Shown here one piece after another: positions 1-6,859 of a DNA stretch of 11,586 nt. Position 1 is the first letter of the stretch. Every line of letters begins with the position of its first letter. The notes under the pieces were generated by a model, which saw only the letters and a program-made list of their open reading frames with translations, searched no databases and was not told the origin of the DNA. This stretch comes from an uncultured Gemmatimonadota bacterium (GTDB lineage: Bacteria > Gemmatimonadota > Gemmatimonadetes > Longimicrobiales > Gaopeijiaceae): positions 1 through 11,586 of the forward strand of contig CAKZOQ010000254.1 of the NCBI GenBank assembly GCA_937136445.1, read 5' to 3'. The position numbers were made by a program, and so were the translations under genes.

Positions 1-62
1 CCGAAGCCCCCGAGACCCTGGCGGACCCCATCCGAATGCTCCGGTCCTCCGACGCACTCTGA
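1..62 (+). CDS. C-terminal tail of an unidentified upstream gene (partial)
   Basis: An open frame enters from the left edge and stops at TGA 60-62. The visible 19 residues read EAPETLADPIRMLRSSDAL. The third codon positions are mostly G or C, as in the neighbouring genes, which favours this frame over the alternative that stops at 68-70. The fragment is too short to assign a family. The next gene starts 16 bases later on the same strand, so the two may be co-transcribed. It could also be non-coding; the call rests on codon bias and the tight spacing. Confidence 0.35.
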   Translation, partial: EAPETLADPIRMLRSSDAL

Positions 63-78
63 ACCCCTGACGATTCCC

Positions 79-1533
79 ATGGTCATCACCGTCGAATGCC
101 CCTCTTGCGCCTCCTCCTTTCCGGTCGATCCCGAGAAGATCCCGGAGGGTGGGGTGAATGCCCGCTGCACGGACTGCAGCGAGGTTTTCCGCGTAGAGCG
201 ACCTTCGACGGTCGACGAGCCCGATCCGGCGGAGACGCTGGCGGAGGGTCCCGCGGATGGTTCCATCGCCGAGGCGGAGGACGGCACCCCGGAGTCCGAA
301 CCCCAGGGATCCGAGACGGAGGCGTCGGAAGAGGTCGAGGGCGAGGACCGGACCGACCATCAGGTCGCCGAAGCCGCCCCAGGCGACACGTCCCTGGCCA
401 CCGAGCCCCCCACGGACGAGGTCTCCCAGGCGCAGCCCGACGCATCCGCGGAAGTCGGCGGCACGCACGCCTCCGACGCATCCTCCGGCGTCACCCACGA
501 AGAAGACGTCGAGGACGTCGCCGAGGAGTGGGACATCACCCCGCCGGACGACGACCTCCACACCGAAGCAGCGGCGGACGACGATGCCGCGACCGACGAC
601 GATCCGGCTCCCGCCGAGGACGACTGGGTGGTGGAGCGGGAACCAGACGGATTCATGGGTACCGGCCCCGACTCCGACCCCTTCGGCACATCCTCGGAGT
701 CTGAGACCCCCTCCCGGCACGAGGTCGACGAGGCGTCCACCGTCGCAGGCGCCGATTCCGATTTCGACATCGAAGCCCAGAGCCTGGAGGGAGACTCCCT
801 CACCGACGACCCCTTCGCCATCGGAGGCTCGCCGGCCGCGCTGGACGAGCCCGACGTGGACGAGGAGGATGCAGGCGCCGAGGAAGAGGAGTCGACCTTC
901 GACTACGACGGCGGCATGGACCCCTTCGGCGTGGCGGACGAGGACCAGGAGGAGGGGGACGAGGATGAGGAGGACGATGGCCTCTCCGGATTCACCCTGA
1001 CCTCCGACGAGCCCGTCGAAGAGGAACGCACCGAGGAACCCACCGAGCCCCACGACGCACTCGACGACGATCTGGACGGGGCCGAGGCCGACGAAGCCGC
1101 CTTCGGCTCCATGGGCGCGGCGACCGAGGAGGCTGCGGAGTCCAGCATGGAAGCGGCGGCACCGACCGTGGACCCTGCCGGCGGCACCGAGCTGCCGGGT
1201 GGCACGGTGCCCGAGGCGCCCACCGACGGGACCGTCCCGGAGACGCTGGAGGAGCCGGACGAACCGGTGAAGGCCTTCTCCTTCGGGAAGCGCGACCCGG
1301 CGGACAAGGCCCGTCGGCTGGCGCGGGTCCTCGTCTCCGACATGATCATGTACAACCCGGAACGCCATCAGCGGGCGCTGGAGAACGACACCCTGGCCGC
1401 CGACTTCGAGGAGGAGATCAAGAAGTCGTGGAAGGAGTACGTGGAGCAGGTGGGCGAGGAGATGGCCCGGGAGACCAATTACTGGACCGAGGCCCTCAAC
1501 GACCTCCTGGCCAAGGGGGAGCGGGTCTTCTGA
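79..1533 (+). CDS. Zinc-ribbon protein with long acidic disordered region and conserved C-terminal domain
   Basis: This 484-residue protein has three parts. Residues 1-40 form a zinc ribbon of the MJ0042/zinc_ribbon_5 type: CPSC at 7-10 and CTDC at 30-33 would bind one zinc, with the usual IPEGG and VFRV between and after them. Residues about 41-400 are extremely rich in Asp, Glu, Pro, Ala and Ser, with little hydrophobic content, and are almost certainly disordered. Residues about 406-484 are basic then amphipathic (ARRLARVLVSDMIMYNPER, later KSWKEYVEQV and EALNDLLAKG) and look like a folded helical domain. From memory, similar tails occur in zinc-ribbon proteins of deltaproteobacteria and acidobacteria. 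There is no signal peptide or membrane segment, so it is probably cytoplasmic. The ATG at 79 is the only start that keeps the first CxxC; no clear Shine-Dalgarno precedes it. The function is unknown; a regulatory or scaffolding role is inference. Confidence 0.85.
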   Translation: MVITVECPSCASSFPVDPEKIPEGGVNARCTDCSEVFRVERPSTVDEPDPAETLAEGPADGSIAEAEDGTPESEPQGSETEASEEVEGEDRTDHQVAEAAPGDTSLATEPPTDEVSQAQPDASAEVGGTHASDASSGVTHEEDVEDVAEEWDITPPDDDLHTEAAADDDAATDDDPAPAEDDWVVEREPDGFMGTGPDSDPFGTSSESETPSRHEVDEASTVAGADSDFDIEAQSLEGDSLTDDPFAIGGSPAALDEPDVDEEDAGAEEEESTFDYDGGMDPFGVADEDQEEGDEDEEDDGLSGFTLTSDEPVEEERTEEPTEPHDALDDDLDGAEADEAAFGSMGAATEEAAESSMEAAAPTVDPAGGTELPGGTVPEAPTDGTVPETLEEPDEPVKAFSFGKRDPADKARRLARVLVSDMIMYNPERHQRALENDTLAADFEEEIKKSWKEYVEQVGEEMARETNYWTEALNDLLAKGERVF

Positions 1534-1576
1534 CGCCCCGCTCGGGCATCGAGGCGTGTGGGACGTCTCACCTGCA

Positions 1577-1605
1577 TTGAAGGGGCCCGGACCCGCCGGT
1601 ATATT
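1577..1605 (+). promoter_or_regulatory. Sigma70-like promoter for prfB and the downstream genes
   Basis: TTGAAG at 1577-1582 (4 of 6 to the -35 consensus) and TATATT at 1600-1605 (5 of 6 to the -10 consensus) are separated by exactly 17 bases. This AT-rich -10 stands out in a very GC-rich setting and lies in the only substantial gap of the window. The expected start of transcription is near 1612, giving a leader of about 77 nt before the prfB ATG. Not experimentally supported here. Confidence 0.6.
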
Positions 1606-1624
1606 CCGGCGCGCTGCATCCGAC

Positions 1625-1653
1625 GAGGGGCCGTCCGCGGCGGACGGCCCCTC
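1625..1653 (+). terminator. Strong GC hairpin in the prfB leader: weak terminator or attenuator
   Basis: GAGGGGCCGTCCG and its exact complement CGGACGGCCCCTC form a perfect 13-bp stem around the 3-nt loop CGG. The following bases (GGTTCATTCC) contain few T residues, so it is a poor intrinsic terminator. It lies downstream of the predicted promoter, starting about 13 nt into the transcript. It could therefore end read-through from the upstream gene, attenuate prfB, or protect the 5' end of the message. The stem is certain from the sequence; the role is not. Confidence 0.5.
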
Positions 1654-1688
1654 GGTTCATTCCCGGGCCTCCATTCTCCCAGGACACC

Positions 1689-2796
1689 ATGAACAACGAG
1701 CAACTCGACAGGCTGGACGAGTATCACACGAAGCTGGACGAGCTCAGGGGGTATCTTTGACCTGGAGACCCGTCGCGAGCGTGTGAAGGAGTTGGACCAG
1801 GTGATGGCCCGCCCGGGCTTCTGGGACGAGCCCGAGAAGGCCCGCACCATCATCGACGAGTCGAACCGGACCAAGGGCTGGATCGAGCCCTGGGACGAGC
1901 TCAAGGAGCTGCTGGACAACCTGGGTGCCCTGGCCGAACTCCTCCAGGAGGACGAGGACGAGGAGCTGGAGGCCGAGCTCACCCGCGGTCTGGCCAGGGC
2001 GCGCTCCCGGATGCGGTCGTTGGAGCTGCGTACCATGCTGCAGGGGGAGGACGACCACCGGGAGGCCATCGTCACCATCAACCCCGGCGCCGGCGGCACC
2101 GAGTCCCAGGACTGGGCGGAGATGCTCACCCGCATGTACACGCGCTGGGCGGAGCGCCAGGGGTTTTCGGTGGAGGTCATGGACCTGCAGCCCGCCGAGG
2201 AGGCGGGGATCAAGAGCGCCACCCTGGAGATCAACGGCGAGAACGCGTACGGGTTCCTCAAGGCGGAGACCGGAGTGCATCGGCTGGTCCGCATCAGCCC
2301 CTTCGACGCGCAGTCCCGTCGCCACACCTCCTTCGCCAGCGTCTTCGTCTACCCGCAGGTGGACGACGACATCGAGATCGAGATCGACGACTCCGACCTC
2401 CGCGTGGACACCTACCGGGCCTCCGGCGCCGGCGGCCAGCACGTGAACAAGACCGACTCGGCCGTACGCATCACCCACGAGCCCACCGGCATCGTGGTCT
2501 CCTGCCAGCAGGAACGCTCCCAGCACAAGAACCGGGCGACGGCCATGAAGATGCTCCGGGCGGCGCTCTACCGGCACGCCCTCGAGGCCCAGGAGAAGGA
2601 GCGCGAGGCGCTGGAGGCCACCAAGACCGACATCGCCTGGGGCAACCAGATCCGCTCCTACGTGTTCCAGCCCTACACCATGGTCAACGACCACCGCACC
2701 GAGCTGAAGGTCACCGACGTCCACGAGGTCATGGACGGTGAGCTGGACCCCTTCATCGAAGCCTACCTGAAGCAGTCCGCCTCCTCGGCGGCATGA
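1689..2796 (+). CDS. prfB: Peptide chain release factor 2, expressed by programmed +1 frameshift
   Basis: RF2 recognises UGA and UAA stop codons in the ribosomal A site and triggers peptide release. The gene is in two frames: ATG 1689 opens 23 codons ending at an in-frame TGA (1758-1760), and reading continues one base later from GAC 1759 to the TGA at 2794-2796. The joined product is 368 residues, close to the usual RF2 length of about 365. The stop-recognition tripeptide SPF is at residues 203-205 and the catalytic GGQ at 248-250, within ASGAGGQHVNKTDSAVRITH. The residue two before GAGGQ is Ala rather than the Thr of E. coli K-12. AGGA at 1681-1684 is the ribosome binding site. The gene is preceded by a promoter and hairpin and its stop overlaps the lysS start. 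Starting at GTG 1783 would leave a truncated protein and is not the real start. Confidence 0.97.
1746..1761 (+). promoter_or_regulatory. prfB: RF2 autoregulatory +1 frameshift site
   Basis: The sequence AGGGGGTATCTTTGAC holds an internal Shine-Dalgarno (AGGGGG, 1746-1751), a 3-nt spacer (TAT), the slippery Leu codon CTT (1755-1757), and TGA followed by C. This core is the same as I recall for the E. coli prfB site. When RF2 is scarce, the ribosome pauses at TGA, the tRNA on CTT slips to TTT, and decoding resumes at GAC 1759. When RF2 is abundant, a 23-residue peptide is released instead. The downstream frame continues without a break into the RF2 catalytic domain, which supports a functional site rather than a sequencing error. 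Confidence 0.96.
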
Positions 2797-4352
2797 GCCC
2801 GCCCTCCACCCCCGACTCCATGGACGACCTCAACTACGTCCTCCGCCAGCGTCGCGAGAAGCTCCGTACCCTCCGGGAGGAGGGGGTGGAGCCCTTCGCC
2901 TACAACTTCGCCCCCACCCACCGGAGCGAGGCGGCCACCGAGCGCTTCCAGGAGGCCGAAGAGGCGGAGGAGCTGACCGACGCCGGGCAGGTGGCCGAGG
3001 AGGTCGCCGTCGCCGGACGCATCCTCTCCTGGCGAGGACACGGCAAGAGCGCCTTCGCCCACATCGAGGACGGCGGCGGGACCATCCAGCTCTACTTCCG
3101 GAAGAACGTCCTGGGGGACGACGCCTTCGAGGCCCTCGACCTCCTGGACCTGGGCGACTGGATCGGGGTGCGGGGCCATCTCTTCCGCACCCGGACCGGC
3201 GAGGTCACCGTGCAGGTGTCCGCGTCGCAGATCCTCTCCAAGTCGCTCCGACCCCTCCCCTTCGGCAAGGTGGAGGAGGACGAGGAGACGGGGGAGCGGA
3301 TCCACCACTCGGGCTTCTCCGACCAAGAGGGGCGATATCGGCAGCGCTACGCCGACCTGGCGGTGCATCCCGAGGTTCGGGAGGTCTTCCGGACCCGTGC
3401 CCGCATCGTCTCCGAGCTGCGGCGGTTCCTGGACGACGAGGGCTTCCTGGAGGTGGAGACGCCGGCCCTCCAGCCCCTGTACGGGGGCGCCACGGCCCGA
3501 CCCTTCGTGACCCACCACGAGGCGTTGGATCGCCGCATGTACCTCCGCATCGCCGACGAGCTCTACCTGAAGCGGCTCATCGTCGGTGGGATGGACCGGG
3601 TCTACGAGATCGCCAAGGACTTCCGCAATGAAGGACTCAGCCGCTTCCACAACCCCGAGTTCACGATGCTGGAGTGGTACCAGGCCTTCAGCGACTACGA
3701 GGACCAGATGGAGCTCGTGGAGCGGATGGTGGTCCACGTCGCCGACGCCGTCCTGGGTCGCCGGGCGCTCGAGTACCAGGGCGAAACCATCTCGCTGGAC
3801 CCGCCCTTCCGCCGGCTGCGCCTCGTGGACGCCCTCTCCGACGCGTTGGGTCGGGAGGTCCTGGACCTCTCCGAAGACGAGCTCCGAGACGAGGCGAAGG
3901 ACCGCTCCCTCCCCGAGCTGTCCGGGGCCGGGCGGGGCAAGCTCATCGACAAGCTCTTCGGGGAGCTGGTGGAGCCGGACCTGGTCCAGCCCACCTTCGT
4001 GCTGGACCACCCCAGGGAGCTCTCCCCCCTGGCCAAGCCCAAGCGGGGCGAGCCGCGGCTCACCGAGCGATTCGAACTCTACATGGCTGGGATGGAGATC
4101 TTCAACGCCTTCAGCGAGCTCAACGACCCCCTGGATCAGCGGGACCGCTTCGAGGGGCAGATGGGGCTGCGAGCCGCCGGCGACGACGAGGCCCAGCAGC
4201 TCGACGAGGACTACATCCGAGCGCTTGAGTACGGGATGCCTCCCACCGGTGGGGTGGGCATGGGCGTGGACCGCTTCGTCATGCTCCTAACCGACCAGCC
4301 GTCCATCCGCGACGTGATCCTCTTCCCGACGCTTCGGGACCCGGAGGGCTGA
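2793..4352 (+). CDS. lysS: Lysine--tRNA ligase, class II
   Basis: Charges tRNA-Lys with lysine using ATP in the cytoplasm. The 519-residue product has an N-terminal helix, an OB-fold anticodon-binding domain (about 71-150) and a class II catalytic core. Motif 1 is near 212-238, including FLEVETPALQP. Motif 2 is FRNEGLSRFHNPEFTMLEWY at 277-296. Motif 3 is GGVGMGVDRFVMLL at 486-499. The linker before the core carries an acidic insertion at about 159-172 (KVEEDEETGERIHH) that E. coli LysS lacks. The length is near the usual 500-510. ATG 2793 overlaps the prfB stop as ATGA, which favours translational coupling; ATG 2820 (before DDLNYVLRQRR) is an alternative start with no better ribosome binding site. 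Confidence 0.96.
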   Translation: MSPPSTPDSMDDLNYVLRQRREKLRTLREEGVEPFAYNFAPTHRSEAATERFQEAEEAEELTDAGQVAEEVAVAGRILSWRGHGKSAFAHIEDGGGTIQLYFRKNVLGDDAFEALDLLDLGDWIGVRGHLFRTRTGEVTVQVSASQILSKSLRPLPFGKVEEDEETGERIHHSGFSDQEGRYRQRYADLAVHPEVREVFRTRARIVSELRRFLDDEGFLEVETPALQPLYGGATARPFVTHHEALDRRMYLRIADELYLKRLIVGGMDRVYEIAKDFRNEGLSRFHNPEFTMLEWYQAFSDYEDQMELVERMVVHVADAVLGRRALEYQGETISLDPPFRRLRLVDALSDALGREVLDLSEDELRDEAKDRSLPELSGAGRGKLIDKLFGELVEPDLVQPTFVLDHPRELSPLAKPKRGEPRLTERFELYMAGMEIFNAFSELNDPLDQRDRFEGQMGLRAAGDDEAQQLDEDYIRALEYGMPPTGGVGMGVDRFVMLLTDQPSIRDVILFPTLRDPEG

Positions 4353-4361
4353 GGCCCCCTC

Positions 4362-5618
4362 ATGCGCCGCCTCCACTGGTACATCGCCCGGCACTACCTC
4401 GGCTCCAGCCGGGGGCGAGGACTCCTCTCGCTCATCACCTGGATCGCCCTGGGCGGCGTGACGGTAGGGGTCACCGCGCTGGTGGTGGTCATCGCCGTGA
4501 TGACCGGCATGCAGGAGGACCTCCGCGGCAAGATCCTGGAATCCACCCCGCACGTGCTGGTCCTGCAGCAGGGGAGCAGCCTCCGCCTCGACGACTGGGA
4601 AGGGGTGGTGGACACCATCCTCCAGGTGGACGAGGTGACCGGTGCCGCTCCCTTCGTCCTTTCCACGGTGGCCGTCACCGTGGGCTCCGGAGAGACCTCC
4701 TACACCCAGACCGCCGACCTCTACGGCATCAGCGTGGACACCGCCCGGAGTCCCGCCACCGACATGGAGCGGCAGATCCTGCAGGGCGTGCTGGACCTGG
4801 AAGAGCCCCGGTCCGGCCTGGCCCCCATCCTCCTGGGGCAGGGCCTCGCCGACCGGATGAACCTCTTCGAAGGCGACACCCTGGTCCTGGTGGCCATGGA
4901 GAACCTCCGGCAGGACCTCTTCGGCGGACTCACCCCGGCCCTCCGGCAGTTCGAGGTGACGGGCACCTTCCAGACCGGCATGTACGAATACGACACCCGC
5001 AACGTCTACACGACGCTCGCCGCAGCCCAGGACTTGCTGGGCCTCGGCCCGGACACCGTCTCCGGCATCGGCGTCCGCACCACCGACCCGGAACAGGCGG
5101 GCCCGGTCGGCGAAGCCATCCAGGAACGACTGGGCTTCCCCTACTACGTGGAGAGCTGGATGGTCACGAACCGGGCCCTCTTCAGCGCCCTCCGCCTGGA
5201 GAAGCTGGCCATGGGGCTCATCCTCTCCCTCATCGTCGTGGTGGCGGCCTTCAACATCGTCAGCACGCTGGTGATGGTGGTGGCGGACCGCACCCGGGAG
5301 ATCGGCATCCTGAAGGCCATGGGAATGACCCGTTCGGGGATCCTGCGGGTCTTCGTCCTCCAGGGCGCCTGGATCGGCGTGGTGGGGACGGTGGTGGGTA
5401 CGACCCTGGGCGTGTTCCTCTGCTGGCTCCTGGAGACCTACGAGATCATCCGGATCCCGCCGGACGTCTACTTCGTGGACCACCTGCCGGTCTCCCTCCG
5501 CATCGCAGACCTGGCGGTGATCGTCGGGGTGAGCCTGGTGGTCGCCTTCGCCGCTACCCTCTACCCGGCCATCCAGGCATCCCGGCTGGAGCCGGTGGAC
5601 GCCATCCGGCATGACTGA
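4362..5618 (+). CDS. lolC: Lipoprotein-releasing ABC transporter permease (LolC/LolE family)
   Basis: Inner-membrane subunit of the Lol transporter, which pulls mature lipoproteins out of the inner membrane for transfer to the periplasmic carrier. The 418 residues show the MacB/FtsX-type layout: TM1 at about 21-48, a large periplasmic domain at about 49-279, then TM2 (280-308), TM3 (334-358) and TM4 (382-403). The N-terminus (YIARHYLGSS) and the cytoplasmic coupling helix RTREIGILKAMGMTRSGI (310-327) are typical. GGLTPALRQFEVTGTFQTGM (188-207) matches the position and pattern of the hook region that contacts the carrier. GAGG at 4351-4354 lies 7 nt before the ATG. It overlaps lolD by 8 nt. 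Only one permease is present here, so whether it is LolC, LolE or a homodimeric LolF-like protein cannot be settled. Confidence 0.9.
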   Translation: MRRLHWYIARHYLGSSRGRGLLSLITWIALGGVTVGVTALVVVIAVMTGMQEDLRGKILESTPHVLVLQQGSSLRLDDWEGVVDTILQVDEVTGAAPFVLSTVAVTVGSGETSYTQTADLYGISVDTARSPATDMERQILQGVLDLEEPRSGLAPILLGQGLADRMNLFEGDTLVLVAMENLRQDLFGGLTPALRQFEVTGTFQTGMYEYDTRNVYTTLAAAQDLLGLGPDTVSGIGVRTTDPEQAGPVGEAIQERLGFPYYVESWMVTNRALFSALRLEKLAMGLILSLIVVVAAFNIVSTLVMVVADRTREIGILKAMGMTRSGILRVFVLQGAWIGVVGTVVGTTLGVFLCWLLETYEIIRIPPDVYFVDHLPVSLRIADLAVIVGVSLVVAFAATLYPAIQASRLEPVDAIRHD

Positions 5619-6309
5619 CGGCGCCCCCCCCCTGGAGGCCGTGGCGCTGGAGAAGCGCTTCACCGGAGGAGACGGCCGGGACATCCCGGTGATCCAGGGC
5701 ATCGACCTCCGGGTGGAGGCCGGCGAGGCCGTCTCCATCATCGGGGCCAGCGGGGCGGGGAAGTCTACGCTACTGCACCTCCTGGGGGCGCTGGACCGGC
5801 CCTCCAGCGGGACGGTGCGGCTCGGGGGACGGGCGGTGGCGGAGCTCGCCGACCCCGAGCTCGCCGAGCTCCGGAACCGCCACGTCGGGTTCGTCTTCCA
5901 GTTCCACCACCTGCTGCGGGAGTTCACGGCCCTGGAGAACGTGATGATGCCGGCGCTGGTGGCGGGTTCCTCCAAGGCCGAGGCCCGAGATCGGGCCCGG
6001 GAGCTCCTGGACGCTGTCGGGGTGGCCCACCGTGAGACCCACAAGCCTCGCCAGCTCAGCGGTGGGGAACAGCAGCGGGTCGCCGTGGCCCGGGCCCTGG
6101 TGAATCGCCCGCTGGTGCTGTTGGCGGACGAGCCGTCGGGGAACCTGGACAACGAGACGAGTGGTCTGCTCCACGACCTTCTCTTCGAGATTCGGCGGCA
6201 ACGGGCGCTGTCCATGGTCCTCGTCACCCACAACCTGACCCTCGCGCGACGGGCCGGACGGGTGCTGTCGCTGGAACGTGGCGGGCTCCATCCCGAGCCT
6301 TCCGGGTAG
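5611..6309 (+). CDS. lolD: Lipoprotein-releasing ABC transporter ATP-binding protein
   Basis: Cytoplasmic ATPase that powers the adjacent Lol permease. The 232 residues match the usual LolD length. Walker A is GASGAGKST (45-53), the Q-loop is FQFHHLL (Q97), the ABC signature is LSGGEQQR (149-156), Walker B runs through LLADEPSGNLD (170-180), and the switch His is in VLVTHN (H207). The Q-loop and D-loop style is that of the LolD/MacB family. The start codon lies inside the end of the permease gene, so translation is probably coupled; there is no strong separate ribosome binding site. A run of nine C residues (5624-5632) covers codons 5-8. This is the only complete gene here that ends in TAG. 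Confidence 0.93.
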   Translation: MTDGAPPLEAVALEKRFTGGDGRDIPVIQGIDLRVEAGEAVSIIGASGAGKSTLLHLLGALDRPSSGTVRLGGRAVAELADPELAELRNRHVGFVFQFHHLLREFTALENVMMPALVAGSSKAEARDRARELLDAVGVAHRETHKPRQLSGGEQQRVAVARALVNRPLVLLADEPSGNLDNETSGLLHDLLFEIRRQRALSMVLVTHNLTLARRAGRVLSLERGGLHPEPSG

Positions 6310-6344
6310 ATCCAGAAGAGTCCCCGCCGAACCAGAAGACGGAC

Positions 6345-6848
6345 ATGGCCGACAACCAGTGCGACCGCTGTGGAGCCCACGACGCCGTGGTGCACCTCAC
6401 ACAGATCGTCGACGACGAGATGTCCACCTCGCACCTGTGCGAGGAGTGTGCGGCCGAGCAGGGGCTCGAGCCTACGCCGGAGGCGGTGAACTTTCCCCTG
6501 ACCGACTTCCTGGCGCAGATGGGCGAGGAGCAGGAGGAGAGTACCGCGAACCTCGGCACCTGCGATTTCTGCGGGCTCTCCTTCCAGGACTTCCGGGACT
6601 CGGGACGCCTCGGGTGCCCCCAGTGCTACAGCACCTTCGAGCCCCACCTTCGGAACCTGCTGCGACGCATCCACGGAGGAACGAAGCACGTGGGCAAGGT
6701 CTACCTTCCGCCGGATCCTTCGGCCACCGAGATGGAGAAGCGGTTGGAGACGCTGCGTCGCAGGTTGGAGCGGGCGGTGGCCTCGGAGGACTTCGAGCGG
6801 GCCGCCGAGCTTCGGGACGAGATCCGCGACCTCGAGCCGGCCACCTGA
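6345..6848 (+). CDS. mcsA: Protein-arginine kinase activator McsA
   Basis: In Firmicutes McsA binds the arginine kinase McsB and stimulates it, and helps link it to ClpC. This 167-residue protein has the family layout. Two zinc-binding modules come first: C6/C9 with C32/C35, and C73/C76 with C91/C94, all CxxC. Then comes the conserved HGGTKHVGKV stretch (110-119), and last a UVR coiled hairpin (about 130-165) containing SEDFERAAELRDEIRDLE. The UVR part is of the same type as the one in ClpC and shares ten identical residues in a row with it. The gene sits 35 nt after lolD and 11 nt before mcsB. Only a weak purine stretch (GAAGACGGA) precedes the ATG. The function is inferred from the family and from the mcsB-clpC neighbours. 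Confidence 0.92.
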   Translation: MADNQCDRCGAHDAVVHLTQIVDDEMSTSHLCEECAAEQGLEPTPEAVNFPLTDFLAQMGEEQEESTANLGTCDFCGLSFQDFRDSGRLGCPQCYSTFEPHLRNLLRRIHGGTKHVGKVYLPPDPSATEMEKRLETLRRRLERAVASEDFERAAELRDEIRDLEPAT

Positions 6849-6853
6849 GGAGG
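6848..6853 (+). promoter_or_regulatory. Strong Shine-Dalgarno deciding the mcsB start
   Basis: AGGAGG overlaps the last base of the mcsA stop and lies 6 nt before ATG 6860. It is the clearest ribosome binding site in the window. It sets the mcsB start at 6860, although the frame stays open back to 6278, across all of mcsA. Confidence 0.8.
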
Positions 6854-6859
6854 CCTGGC

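Noticed and set aside
257..1000. A 247-residue + strand frame overlapping the zinc-ribbon gene
   Set aside because: It is Arg/Pro/Thr-rich from reading acidic codons out of frame, with no ribosome binding site.
1625..1690. A tRNA-like T-arm (GGTTCATTCC) after the leader hairpin
   Set aside because: A 5-bp stem with a 7-nt loop can be drawn, but there is no matching acceptor stem, D-arm or anticodon arm upstream.
1783..2796. prfB as a simple gene starting at GTG 1783
   Set aside because: The upstream 23 codons plus the frameshift site restore the full RF2 length and match the known mechanism.
4242..4253. 12-bp palindrome CCCACCGGTGGG in lysS
   Set aside because: It encodes the conserved PTGGVG of motif 3 and fits ordinary codon use there.
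4287..6689. An 800-residue open frame on the minus strand
   Set aside because: It lies opposite lolC, lolD and part of mcsA, which have clear motifs. Its product is rich in His, Gly, Asp and Arg without domain logic, a usual shadow in GC-rich DNA.
6278..6859. An N-terminal extension of mcsB by 194 residues
   Set aside because: It overlaps all of mcsA in another frame; the AGGAGG at 6848 and the family N-terminus both point to ATG 6860.
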